A stretch of DNA of 17,793 nt. Origin: Pleurotus djamor (lineage: Eukaryota; Basidiomycota; Agaricomycetes; Agaricales; Pleurotaceae). Below, piece after piece: positions 7,942 to 17,139 of the stretch. The stretch spans positions 1-17,793 of the forward strand of contig JAPEVF010000923.1 of the NCBI GenBank assembly GCA_029747585.1, in the 5' to 3' direction. The notes beneath the pieces are model-generated. The model worked only from the letters and a program-made list of their open reading frames with translations, did not search any database and was not told the DNA's origin. The stretch's first letter is position 1. Each line of letters starts with the position of its first letter. Position numbers and translations under genes: made by a program.

Positions 7942-9458
7942 ATGGCATCCATCCTTGATGAAATCTTCGTTGGCTACGAAGAGTACTACAAGTCTCAGTA
8001 TGCTCAACGTGAGGATCTTCATCTGTCGCCGTGATACCGTCTGATGCGTTCAACAGTTTCATCTTTGACCTTCTTGACTTGGGAATATATTATTACTTTA
8101 TCCGACGAAGTCAAGCCTTCCTTGCCATCGTAACCTCTGAACCGTCCGGCTGACTTTCCGTCATGATCAGGTAGAATTATTCTGGGTATGTCTTTGGCAA
8201 GTCGTGGTCAACCATGACTCACACTTATTAGACGGGGAGCTGGGCTACCCCGACACGCATCCTCTTCTTCATTGTGCGTCACTGCTCGATTTCACCTCTC
8301 AAATCTCAAATCTCAACTCCCATCCCTCTTCCTTAGAACAGATACCAGGTCTTCGCATGGCAAATATTTCATACCTTCGGTAAGTCACATCTTTGCGCTG
8401 TGAATCAAACTCACTGTCTACAAGGAGTCTTTACACCAAATCGAACGGAGAAAGTAAGTCGTCATTGCTATCAAACTACTGCGAAAATTCTAATTGATGT
8501 CTCTACGTCTAGTTGTACGTTCTGTCCTGCCTCCGTTCAACTCGAAAATCGATTTACCTGTATTGTTCTTGGGCATCTGTGTTCTTGCGGTTAGTTGTCA
8601 GTATTCTTCAGGTGCCTGTCTGGGTGCTGTCCATCTGATGAACGTCCTTGTAGGTCGGTTATGGCTCCATAATCTCATCGGGATCTCCGGTTATTACTCC
8701 CTTGCTCTTCGATCCGATCCCCACTCATCGTTGCCTCCAGCCATTTCAGTCGTCCTGCTGGTCGACTTAATTATCTCTCTCAGAATCTATGGGCTATACA
8801 ATCGCGCACGATGGGTCGCCACCCTTCTCGGAATAATGCTCTTGGGCACTATAGCTGGACAAGCCTACATCGTTGCGGTTTTCTCTCCGGATTTCATCCT
8901 AACGCCGTTACCTTTCTCAAAGAACATCGTGGTCTGCAATCCGATTTCGACGGACCACTTATACCTCGCACTGTAGGTCTCATTTGTTTTTTCTGTTAAG
9001 TCTTGATTCGGCCAATACTAATCACGTTGAGCCTTTTAGGCTACCTGGCCTTGGGTTTGACACGGTTGCACTCATGCTAGCACTCGCTCGCGGGCTACTG
9101 CACATTCAGCGGCTGAGAGGGGTTGGTGCCAGGGGATCCAACATTGTACATGTCCTAACAAGGGACTCGGCGTCCTATTTCTTGGTGTATGTCATGGCAA
9201 GTATCTTTCTAGCTTGGTCGCTTGCTCAACAGTGTGGTACCAGCATTTTGCTCATTTACACCGTGCTGACCATCTCTTGGGTTAAGCTACCGGTGAGTTG
9301 TCCCTTTCCCAAGCATTCCTTTGACGGTGTAAGACTAATTGGTACGTTTTCAGGGCGTCGAATCGTTTACCACGTTTGGGTATGGCTACGCGATGATATC
9401 CGTCGCGGGCTCTCGCATGCTCCTCAACCTCAAGCGGGAAAGCATACCCTCCAAATAG
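7942..9458 (+). CDS. DUF6533-type multi-pass membrane protein, paralogue B (about 11-12 exons)
   Basis: Function unknown; same family as paralogue A. Supported exons are 7942-8008, 8057-8109, 8171-8185, 8232-8273, 8337-8379, 8425-8453, 8654-8689, 8741-8972, 9040-9292 and 9354-9458. Joined they read FLTWEYIITLSDE-VELFW, TRILFFI-NRYQVFAWQIFHTF, GVFTPNRTEK, LIISLRIYGLYNRARW and the C-terminal GSRMLLNLKRE. Exon lengths for these blocks equal those in A (67, 53, 15, 42, 43, 29, 36, 232 and 105 nt), except the penultimate exon (253 against 247), so the pair arose by duplication after the introns were in place. Differences between the copies fall mostly in third codon positions in the alignable exons, suggesting past selection on the protein. 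The exon at about 8513-8589 does not restore frame with simple splice choices; in A the equivalent is 75 nt, here 77 nt, and 76 would be needed. Stop TAG at 9456-9458. Confidence 0.75.
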
Positions 9459-9816
9459 CCTGACACCGTATCCCATCCCCGTACGTACGTACTCACACCT
9501 ACCGTGAACATCCCTTTGGTTTCCCATTTGTCGAGGAATACACATCTGTACATTCTTCTTCCCTGAACCTGAACACCCTTGGAATCTCAGGCTCACGTCA
9601 ACTTCTACTTCTCTCCGATTCGGACCCCTTGCAAACATACCCGAATGTCTTGCATCCGGCGAAGCCGAGCTGCTTACGACTGCCGAAACGCTTCGCAAGC
9701 TCTGTCGGTGACTAAGGACTAACAAGCTTCTCTACTTATAATAGCACTCTCGCATCCATGGGACCGTGGCTTCATCCCTTCGCCATTCGTTTCCTTCTTC
9801 TTTTTAGTTCAACATA
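9459..9816. other. Intergenic region between paralogue B and the esterase gene
   Basis: It holds the 3' flank of gene B and the promoter of the esterase. CTTATAATAG near 9736-9745, about 75 bases before the esterase ATG, is a possible TATA box, and a pyrimidine-rich run (TTCCTTCTTCTTTTT, about 9790-9805) lies just before the ATG as in many fungal promoters. The overlapping antisense frame is not credible as a gene. Confidence 0.5.
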
Positions 9817-11660
9817 ATGAAGTACCCTTCGTTTCTCCTCCTCTCAATATTCATCACAGTCGTTTCAGCCGAGCTTCCTATCATCAATGTTGGAAACGCT
9901 CAGTATCGAGGTTCTACCAATGTTGAGGCCGGCGTGTCCAGCTATCTCGGGATCAGATACGCCGCTGCACCCGTTGGGAACCTTCGCTGGCGTGCTCCTC
10001 TCCCACCCCCGTCTCTCTCAGGAGTGCAGGATGCTTCCGTTCCTGGATCACAGTGTTTCAACGCTGTACTAGCCACCTCCCCGACCAATCCACTCCCTCA
10101 TCCAGCACTCGAGCGCCGGCAAGACGCGTCAGACTTCGATGAAGACTGTCTTTTTCTCAAGTAAGTACCACCAAGTATAGGTCCCTCATTCATACCTTCT
10201 GAATTTCTCCCATAAAGTGTGTACATCCCCGGAGATCGCATCTCGAAGCGCAAACTTCCAGTCGTAGTCTGGATTCATGGTGGTGGATACACGCTTGGGA
10301 GCTCACTTCAGTACAACGCGACTGGCATCGTTCAAATGTCACAAGGAAGTGTGATCGCCGTTGTCATCCAATATAGGCTTGGTGTTTTCGGTTCGTCGCT
10401 TCCTTTTTAAGTTCTTCTTTGAGATCAACTTATTGATGCTACTCAGGATTCCTCTCCAGCAGTGAGGTCAAGGCAGACGGTGCCTTGAATGCAGGTCTTC
10501 GTGAGTCCTCTCCTGAGTACAAGCTGTGGCGGAAGTGTCAACTAAATTTTGTCCAGTCGATCAAGAATACGCGCTTCGTTGGGTCCAGAAAAACGTACGC
10601 GCACCCCTCGAAAGTCTCATTTGAGCGGTCCTAATACACCCACTCAGATTGGAAAGTTCGGTGGAGACGCGAGCCAGGTCACGATTTGGGGCGAATCTGC
10701 CGGTGAGGCTTTCTCATCTCTTCCCGGCTTGGTCTCCTGCTCACTCCTGTGTGTCAGGGGCGGGATCCGAAAAAATCAACGACATCTACTCGTAGCTGTG
10801 ACACTGCTCACAATCGCCTCGCATGTCTGAGATCCGCCGATGTCAGTGTCCTCCAATCAACGAACGTCAATATCAACGGGGCTGGCTTTTTTGGAACATT
10901 TGTTATGGTTCCCGTCATTGACGGGGATTTCATCGCGCAACGTCCAATCGAGGCTCTACGTCAGAAACGAGTGAACGGGGTAAGCATCTCTACCACCTCC
11001 GCTTTCTTTATTACTGATGCTCACGAACACACGCAGAAAGGGCTGCTCGTAACGTCCAATGCCAATGAAGGCACCATGTTCGTTGATCAACGTACCGCCG
11101 ATACAGTGACAGCCACTGGATACGCAGCTGAGCTGTTCCCTGGATTTGGTCCCGCCGAGGCCGCCGCTGTAGCTGAGCTTTACGAAGACCTGGGCACGCC
11201 GATCGAGCAAGCAAACCTTATCATGGGGGAGTGTAAGTACTTCAATGTGCCTACCATCTCATTCACTGGTTTCTATATCTACTTCCAGCTATCTTTGTCT
11301 GTCCGGCGTATTATCTCCTTGGATCTTTCCCGAGTGCCTTCAAAGTGAGTTCTCGTCGTCGTCGTCCTGGCTGAAAGTTTGTCTTCTCATCCCCTAATCG
11401 CTCTACAGGGCGAGTTCGCTGTCCCACCTGCGCTGCATGGTGACGACATTGGGTACTACTTCCCTGGGTTCATGTGAGTCATTCGCTCTCTTTTGAAGAT
11501 ATGTTTCGCAACGATCGATTGCCCAGCATCCCACCCAACTTCGACAATCCCACGTTCACTACGTCTTTTGTAGAACCTTTCATAAGCTTCATGAGAAAAC
11601 TAAATACGAACCTTAAACTCACTTCTGATAACATCACTCCAACATCAGGAAAACCTGTTT
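9817..11660 (+). pseudogene. Secreted type-B carboxylesterase/lipase, decayed (internal deletion, frame break, lost C-terminus)
   Basis: The family hydrolyses carboxylic esters outside the cell. Exons: 9817-10160, 10218-10390, 10447-10500, 10557-10594, 10648-10702, 10758-10979, 11037-11232, 11289-11344, 11409-11473 and 11527 to about 11650. The N-terminal 18 residues form a signal peptide ending VVSA. Then come GIRYAAAPVGNLRWR, EDCLFLN, the oxyanion-hole HGGGY, YRLGVFGFLSS and the nucleophile elbow GESAGAGS. A SNANEG motif supplies the likely acidic residue and LHGDDIGYYF the likely catalytic His. After GESAGAGS the family normally has about 50 residues leading to a Cys-...-LACLR segment. Here that part is missing, the frame read from the elbow hits TAG at 10793, and CDTAHNRLACLR resumes in another frame. 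The C-terminus follows the family to DNITPTS (about 11640), then loses all similarity and enters AT-rich DNA. I judge it non-functional, though the signature motifs survive well, so inactivation is recent. Confidence 0.8.
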
Positions 11661-11764
11661 TGAGTAGGAGCATAAAAAATCTACAACGTAAAAAGTGTTG
11701 GTCATTCAAAGTACTGAAAGTTGGAAAGTGTTCTTTCAATGCTTTTGTAGATGACTTTAATTTT

Positions 11765-12000
11765 ACAGCCAGCTTTATGATGCTTTTATAGCTTCCACAA
11801 AAGTTTGATCAGGTGTGTTCTTGCTTTCACAGCTTTTGGTGGCTTTTTCAGATCCTGTGAAAAGTCGCAGCTGCTCCCACAGCTTTTCATGGCTTTTGCA
11901 GGGTCTGTGGGAAATTGCTGACTGCTGTGACAGCTTTTTGTGACTTTCACACGGTTTCGCAAAATCGGCAACCAATTTCACAGCTTCTGATAGATTTTGC
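11765..12000. repeat. Degenerate ~50-bp tandem repeats with internal hairpins
   Basis: The core CACAGCTTTT/GACAGCTTTT recurs at about 11828, 11878, 11929 and 11979, a period of 50-51 bp, with a weaker copy near 11769. Two units form 8-bp stems: TTTCACAG with CTGTGAAA (left arm 11825-11832, right arm from 11855) and TCCCACAG with CTGTGGGA (11875-11882 with 11905-11912). The outer three pairs of the stem differ between the units but change on both arms together. Confidence 0.75.
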
Positions 12001-12185
12001 TGATTTTCTACTTTGTGTAATATTGAGAAAAATAAATGCCCAGTTTAAACACACATAACCAAGTGTAGGCCCTCATATATTGTATAATATGTATCCTGCA
12101 TTGCAAATGTAAATGTGCAACTAATGAATCGTTACTGCTTCTGTGGGATATTGGGCCTGGGAAGCTGGGCTGGGCATCCCGGGCG

Positions 12186-12199
12186 AATGGTATACCATT
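12186..12199. repeat. Perfect 14-bp palindrome AATGGTATACCATT
   Basis: The sequence equals its own reverse complement and sits just after a G/C-rich patch containing CTGGGCTGGGC and CCCGGG. It could be a binding site, a cruciform-forming relic or part of a transposon terminus. No function can be assigned. Confidence 0.7.
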
Positions 12200-12211
12200 C
12201 CTTTCATTCAA

Positions 12212-12224
12212 CCCTAACCCTAAA
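12212..12224 (-). repeat. Short telomere-like run (CCCTAACCCTAAA)
   Basis: Two CCCTAA units, matching the TTAGGG telomere repeat of most filamentous fungi. Two units can occur by chance in AT-rich DNA, or mark an interstitial telomere remnant or a retroelement tail. Confidence 0.4.
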
Positions 12225-13013
12225 TTGGACTTAGTCAAAATCAGTTCTACATTCCTTGCGCTTCCTGCACCTTAACTGAGTCTGAATTTCTTTTCCCACA
12301 CTGATCCGGTTTTAAACGAGAAAACCACCTATGTTCCGACATTCCTCTTTTCGTTTACCCATTATCATCTCCTAACAGAGGGCCAATCTTGGTGCCGTGT
12401 TTTAGATGTAAGGATATTTCCCTTCTTACTCCTTTTCTTTTCTCCTACGACTAACCTTTCCCAACATTTCTACTCACTAATCTTTGGTTGATCATTCTAA
12501 CCTTACTAGACGTTTCCCAGCACAGTCAGTTCTTATTCTTATTTACTCTTTAACTCTTACTAACCAACTCTTCCAACAGGGTAGCCTTGTTATAATAACT
12601 AGTAGCCGTATTCTCTTTTGTTTGGTGTCTTTTGTTTTTCTGCTAGCTCTTAACTTCTTTACGCTTCCTGTATAACATCTATATAGTTTTATGCAATAAA
12701 TACTTTTTGCGTTAATATGAAGTGGTATGATTTATACACATTTATTATAACTGCTCAATTTTTTTTNGTTTTGTTTATCAACACTTTCAGAGCTTTCCTA
12801 GCTTTCCTAGCTTTTCCAGCTTTTTGTGCTTTTGAAGCATTGGCGCTCGCTATGTAAGTATTACAGCGTCTTTTTCTTGCTTTGTCATACCTCTTGTACA
12901 AAGCATAACTTTAAGCGCTTTTTCTATTTTAGATATACAAGATACCTTTCTCCCACAGCTTCTTGATCTTATCTAGCTTCCATCTGCTCCTGGTAAAAAT
13001 GATGTTTTCCTGA

Positions 13014-16000
13014 TGTGAGCAACCTGCTACGACCGAGACTCTTCGCCGCCTCCATGGCGTGTTTCAACGCCAGTCCACGTCCTCGACTCCGCCCGCTGAC
13101 GTCTCTGATGATGAAAGCGATGACGATGAAGATGACCGCGCCTCCAAGCGCTTCAGGTCTGAATCGCCTGAAGACCTACGCTTCCGCGCATCTTCTTTAG
13201 AGGATCGTCTTCGATCTCCTAGCCCAGAGCCTCTTGACGACGACTCTGACTCGCTCTTCAATGAGCTTGAGACTGGCTACCAGAATGAGAGGTATGTTCA
13301 TTCGTACCCTAAGTCGTCCTCACACTCTAATCACATTGGTTGGCAGCGTTCTCTACTCCGAGGGTCCCGCGCCTATGTAATTACTAATGTTGATGTACAT
13401 GGATTGTCCCGCGCAATAAATCGTTTTCATTCTAACAATGCTGCGAACGACAATAAGTACAATATCATGAGTGTTGAGATTGATGCAAATCCAGATATGG
13501 ATTGGTGGATGCACGACTCTGGTTGCTCTTTGCATACGACCGGAGTTATGTCTGACTTCGCCCATTATCACCCCTTTAAGCGGAAAGATCAAATATTTGT
13601 GAAAACCGCTAATTCACATTCGTACATTAAGGGTGTTGGTACCGTCTTGTTTCGCTATGAACAACTTGTCGAGCGAAACGGTGAAGTTGTCCGCCAAAAC
13701 AAGCTGATGAAGCTGTATCCAGTGTATTACATGCCTGAGATGGGTGAACTCCGTCTTATTTCTACCGGAACTTTCCTTCAGGATCGTAACCGAGAATTAA
13801 GGGCAACACGAGATTGCTTCGAGTTTATTGATGGTCGATTGAAAGATCCTGTCATCATGTCTGGATATCATCGTGGTCAGCACGATACGTGCTATTGGAC
13901 CAGAGGAACTGCGAGTCAGGAATCTATTGTCCAGACCAACGCGATCCTCTTAAACAGTGTAGACTTTGACACTTGGCACCAACGTCTTGGACATCCATCT
14001 CCAGACGTATTACGTCAGTTTAAGAAGCACACTGAGAACTTCCCAGATCTTAAGATCCCTGCTGATCGATCTAAGCCCTGCAAGGGTTGCGCCGAAGGCA
14101 AAACCCCACAGGATTCGTTTCCGCAATCCCTGAATCGAGCATTGAAACCTTTTGAGAAAGTTCATTCTGACTTGAAAGAGTTTCCGGTGAAGTCCTATCA
14201 TGGATATCACTATTACATCTCGTTCTTTGATGACTATACCTCGTACGGATGGGTCCGCTTGTTAAAGCGTAAATCTGAGGCGCTTACTGCGACTCGTGAT
14301 TTTATAGCCATGGTTAAAACTCAATACAATACCATGATTAAGACCTGGATGTCCGATGGAGGGGGAGAATTCAAATCCTTAGAATTCAAAGAGATGCTCA
14401 ATTCAAACGGAATCAAAATAGATCAGTCAGTTGCGCATCAACCACAACAAAATGGTCGCGCTGAAAGGTTTAACCGGACGATAATGGATAAAGCACAAGC
14501 TATGCGTTTCCACGCATGCATTCCTCCGTCTTGGTGGGAGTTTTCGGTTGAATATGCGATTCATCTTTATAATCGCACACCCATAAGGCGTCTTAAATGG
14601 AAAACTCCGTTCGAGATGCTGAAAGGCAAGCTTCCTGACATCACTCACCTCCGAGTATTTGGTTGTGGTGCTTACGTATACTTGCCCGATGCCGTACGCC
14701 CTAATAAGCTCAGTCCCAAAGCCGAACTTATGTGCTTCATTGGTTTGACTGAAGGTATCAAAGGGTATAAGTTCATGCGTCTGCATAATAACACTGTCTT
14801 TCATGAGACGAAAGCTCTCTTTGATGAGACTTTGTTACCAAAGTGTCCGAAGTCTGATTGTCCTGACAGACGATCAAATGGTGGTAAACCACCAAGTAAC
14901 GATAACCCAGACAACAATTCTGGTCCATCGGGTGCTGGTGGAGGCCCTCGTCCTCCATCACCTAGCAATAGTGAGGGATCCGGATCTGAAAATGATCTAG
15001 ATTTACCTCCCCGATCTCCTTCCCCACAGGGTAGTGCTGAAGACGATCCGGTTGAGAATGATCAACTCCCGGAGCGCTCTCCGTCGCCTGAGTTACACCC
15101 ACCTCCACCTCCTGATCCGGTTAACGAACCAGAGCCAGAGCCTGAGGATTGGGTGAATAGACCTAGACGGTCTGGCAGACAGAGAAAAGTAGCCAAAGGC
15201 CCACCTGGATCGATATATGAGGAAGATGGCGAACAACGCCTCCCTCATGAGATTCAACGAGATATTGAGGACAGTGCTAAATGGCGGAAGTTAGTTGGGG
15301 ATAACGAACCGGGTAGCTCCCGTTTGCCCACTACTTCCAGGCGTCGTGGTAAAACTCAACCACAAGCCAACCAACCCGCACCGGACGATCCTGGTCCGTC
15401 GACTCAAATCTTGGACAAAGAGATTGACGATTTAACTCGCATGTCTCAGGAAGGGGGAGTAGAGTTCATGAAATTCCTGCTTTCCAAAGCGGTTGCAGTT
15501 TCTGAACCAGAGACTGAGCCTGTAACGGTTCCAAATGCCAATGCAGAGCTCAACCCCGATAATATTCGGGAATGGACCTATCGTGATATCATGCGTCTAC
15601 CGCCTGATCAACGTAAACCTTGGATTGAAGCTTGTAAGGAAGAGCTGAAGTCGTTGCGCGCCCGCAATGTTTACAGTCTGGTTAAGCTTCCGAAAGGTCG
15701 CAAGGCAATAAAATGCCGTTGGGTCTTTGACATCAAGTCAGATGGCCGTAAGAAGGCACGACTAGTTGCGAAAGGTTTCTCTCAAAGAGAAGGAATTGAT
15801 TTCAATGAGATCTTTTCCCCCGTAGTGCGATATGAAACGTTCCGTATGATACTTGCGCTAGCCGCAGTAGAGGGATGGCACTTGGAAGGTTTGGACGTAA
15901 AAACCGCCTTCCTTTACGGTAAACTCGATGAGGAGATCTACATGGAGCAACCTGAAGGCTTTCATGCCCAAGACAAGAAAGACTTTGTTTTCCGTCTATG

Positions 16001-17129
16001 GCGAGCCCTATATGGACTCAAACAAGCAGCGCTTTCCTGGTGGAAAGAGCTCTCCAAGTCAATGGAACAACTTGGATTCAAACGTGCAAAGTCTGATAGC
16101 GGTCTATTTATCTACACACATCCTAACGGATCTGTGGTGATCGCAATCATCTACGTTGACGATGCATTGTTCTGTGGCTCTGACCGGCAGCTTGTTCTTA
16201 AACTAAAAGCCGCGTTCATGAAGCGATGGGAATGTCGTGACTTGGGTGAAGCCAAAGAGTTCCTTCGTATGCGAATTCTGAGGAAAGGTCCCAAGATCTA
16301 TCTTGATCAAGAGACTTATTTGCAAAAAGTTATCAGGCGTTTTAACCTTGAGAACTGCAATACCGCCCGTACTCCGCTACCCACTGGATACCGACCAGAG
16401 CCTCACAAAGGCTCAGTCGACCCAGCGCTTCGTTCAAGGTTCCAACAAGTTATTGGATCTCTTTTGTACATCATGCTTGGCACACGTCCAGATATTGCCT
16501 ACGCTGTTGTCAAACTGTCCCAGCACTCTGCCAATCCGTCCAAAGAACATTTGGATAAAGCACTATATGTGGTGCGATATCTAGCAGGAACACAGCACTA
16601 CTCTGTCTGCTATGACGGATCAAATCAGGAAGGAGGCTTAATCGCTTTCACCGATTCAGACTGGACAAGTCCGAGATCTACAACTGGGTACCTTGTAAAA
16701 CTCGCCGGTGGTATTATATCCTGGCAATCTCACGCTCAGAGAACACCTGCTCTGTCCTCAACCGAAGCCGAATATATGGCACTCGCTGACACTTGTCGTC
16801 AGATTATGTGGACAAAGAACCTACTCTCTGAGATCGGAATGGATCTTGGTCCTGTACCGATTTGTGGTGACAACCAAGGGTCAATCTTCATTGCATCTAA
16901 CCCTGTTTCTGAAAGAAGAACGAAACACATCGATCTCCGATATCATTACATTCGTGACCACATTGAATCTGGAGATGTTGAATGCTTCTTCATCAGTGGT
17001 GCTGAAAACCCCGCTGATATGTTCACCAAAAATCTGGGATGGGTTAAATTCACCCTGTTCCGGTCCATGCTTGGAATTCGATTCTTCGATTCTGCAGCAT
17101 CCGCTTCGAAATTCAAAGGGATTTCTTAG
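13014..17129 (+). CDS. Partial Gag-Pol polyprotein of Copia element 2 (Gag missing)
   Basis: Numbering residues from the codon at 13059, the protein begins with an acidic Ser/Asp/Glu-rich segment, a likely Gag tail without a zinc knuckle. The protease motif HDSGCS (Asp 153) follows. Integrase has an HHCC module from His 307 (WHQRLGH...CKGC) and a DDE triad near Asp 371, Asp 433 and Glu 469 in the canonical PQQNGRAER. A long Pro/Ser/Asp/Glu-rich linker (about 615-760) comes next. Reverse transcriptase has LDVKTAFLYGKL and YVDD near 1032-1035, and RNase H has AFTDSDW, SSTEAEYMAL and KHIDLRYHYIRD. The reading frame is uninterrupted to TAG at 17127-17129, so loss of the 5' end is the only obvious defect. 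No ATG near 13014 is convincing as a true start: the natural start was in the lost part. An ATG at 13054 is in another frame. Confidence 0.92.
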   Translation, partial: CEQPATTETLRRLHGVFQRQSTSSTPPADVSDDESDDDEDDRASKRFRSESPEDLRFRASSLEDRLRSPSPEPLDDDSDSLFNELETGYQNERYVHSYPKSSSHSNHIGWQRSLLRGSRAYVITNVDVHGLSRAINRFHSNNAANDNKYNIMSVEIDANPDMDWWMHDSGCSLHTTGVMSDFAHYHPFKRKDQIFVKTANSHSYIKGVGTVLFRYEQLVERNGEVVRQNKLMKLYPVYYMPEMGELRLISTGTFLQDRNRELRATRDCFEFIDGRLKDPVIMSGYHRGQHDTCYWTRGTASQESIVQTNAILLNSVDFDTWHQRLGHPSPDVLRQFKKHTENFPDLKIPADRSKPCKGCAEGKTPQDSFPQSLNRALKPFEKVHSDLKEFPVKSYHGYHYYISFFDDYTSYGWVRLLKRKSEALTATRDFIAMVKTQYNTMIKTWMSDGGGEFKSLEFKEMLNSNGIKIDQSVAHQPQQNGRAERFNRTIMDKAQAMRFHACIPPSWWEFSVEYAIHLYNRTPIRRLKWKTPFEMLKGKLPDITHLRVFGCGAYVYLPDAVRPNKLSPKAELMCFIGLTEGIKGYKFMRLHNNTVFHETKALFDETLLPKCPKSDCPDRRSNGGKPPSNDNPDNNSGPSGAGGGPRPPSPSNSEGSGSENDLDLPPRSPSPQGSAEDDPVENDQLPERSPSPELHPPPPPDPVNEPEPEPEDWVNRPRRSGRQRKVAKGPPGSIYEEDGEQRLPHEIQRDIEDSAKWRKLVGDNEPGSSRLPTTSRRRGKTQPQANQPAPDDPGPSTQILDKEIDDLTRMSQEGGVEFMKFLLSKAVAVSEPETEPVTVPNANAELNPDNIREWTYRDIMRLPPDQRKPWIEACKEELKSLRARNVYSLVKLPKGRKAIKCRWVFDIKSDGRKKARLVAKGFSQREGIDFNEIFSPVVRYETFRMILALAAVEGWHLEGLDVKTAFLYGKLDEEIYMEQPEGFHAQDKKDFVFRLWRALYGLKQAALSWWKELSKSMEQLGFKRAKSDSGLFIYTHPNGSVVIAIIYVDDALFCGSDRQLVLKLKAAFMKRWECRDLGEAKEFLRMRILRKGPKIYLDQETYLQKVIRRFNLENCNTARTPLPTGYRPEPHKGSVDPALRSRFQQVIGSLLYIMLGTRPDIAYAVVKLSQHSANPSKEHLDKALYVVRYLAGTQHYSVCYDGSNQEGGLIAFTDSDWTSPRSTTGYLVKLAGGIISWQSHAQRTPALSSTEAEYMALADTCRQIMWTKNLLSEIGMDLGPVPICGDNQGSIFIASNPVSERRTKHIDLRYHYIRDHIESGDVECFFISGAENPADMFTKNLGWVKFTLFRSMLGIRFFDSAASASKFKGIS

Positions 17130-17131
17130 CG

Positions 17132-17139
17132 AGGGGGAG
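17132..17139 (+). promoter_or_regulatory. Polypurine tract of Copia element 2
   Basis: AGGGGGAG lies just after the pol stop codon and directly before the TGTTG start of the LTR. Confidence 0.82.

Larger units (their letters stand above)
11661..13010. other. AT-rich island without genes, probably old mobile-element debris
   Basis: Base composition drops clearly compared with both flanks, with no codon-like reading frames. It starts where the esterase loses homology and ends where the truncated Copia ORF opens. Contents: ~50-bp tandem hairpin repeats (about 11765-12000), a G/C-rich patch with CTGGGCTGGGC and a 14-bp palindrome (about 12150-12200), two telomere-like units (12212-12224), a pyrimidine-rich stretch with several CTAAC motifs (about 12410-12590), one ambiguous base N at 12767 within a T-run, and tandem AGCTTTCCT units near 12791-12820. 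No LTR, terminal inverted repeat pair or transposase fragment was recognised. Confidence 0.6.

Noticed and set aside
9282..9725. Antisense open frame of 147 codons over the end of gene B
   Set aside because: It overlaps the well-supported last exons of paralogue B and has no recognisable domain.
12308..12327. Small inverted repeat GGTTTT...AAAACC
   Set aside because: Six-base stem in AT-rich DNA is expected by chance.
13054..13056. ATG just before the pol ORF of element 2 as its start codon
   Set aside because: It is in a different frame from the Pol ORF. The natural start was probably lost with the 5' part of the element.
11000..13060. Search for the 5' LTR or primer site of Copia element 2
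   Set aside because: No stretch resembling TGTTGCGCATGC, the TATATAAAG block or the LTR end was found before 13014, so the element is called 5'-truncated rather than complete.
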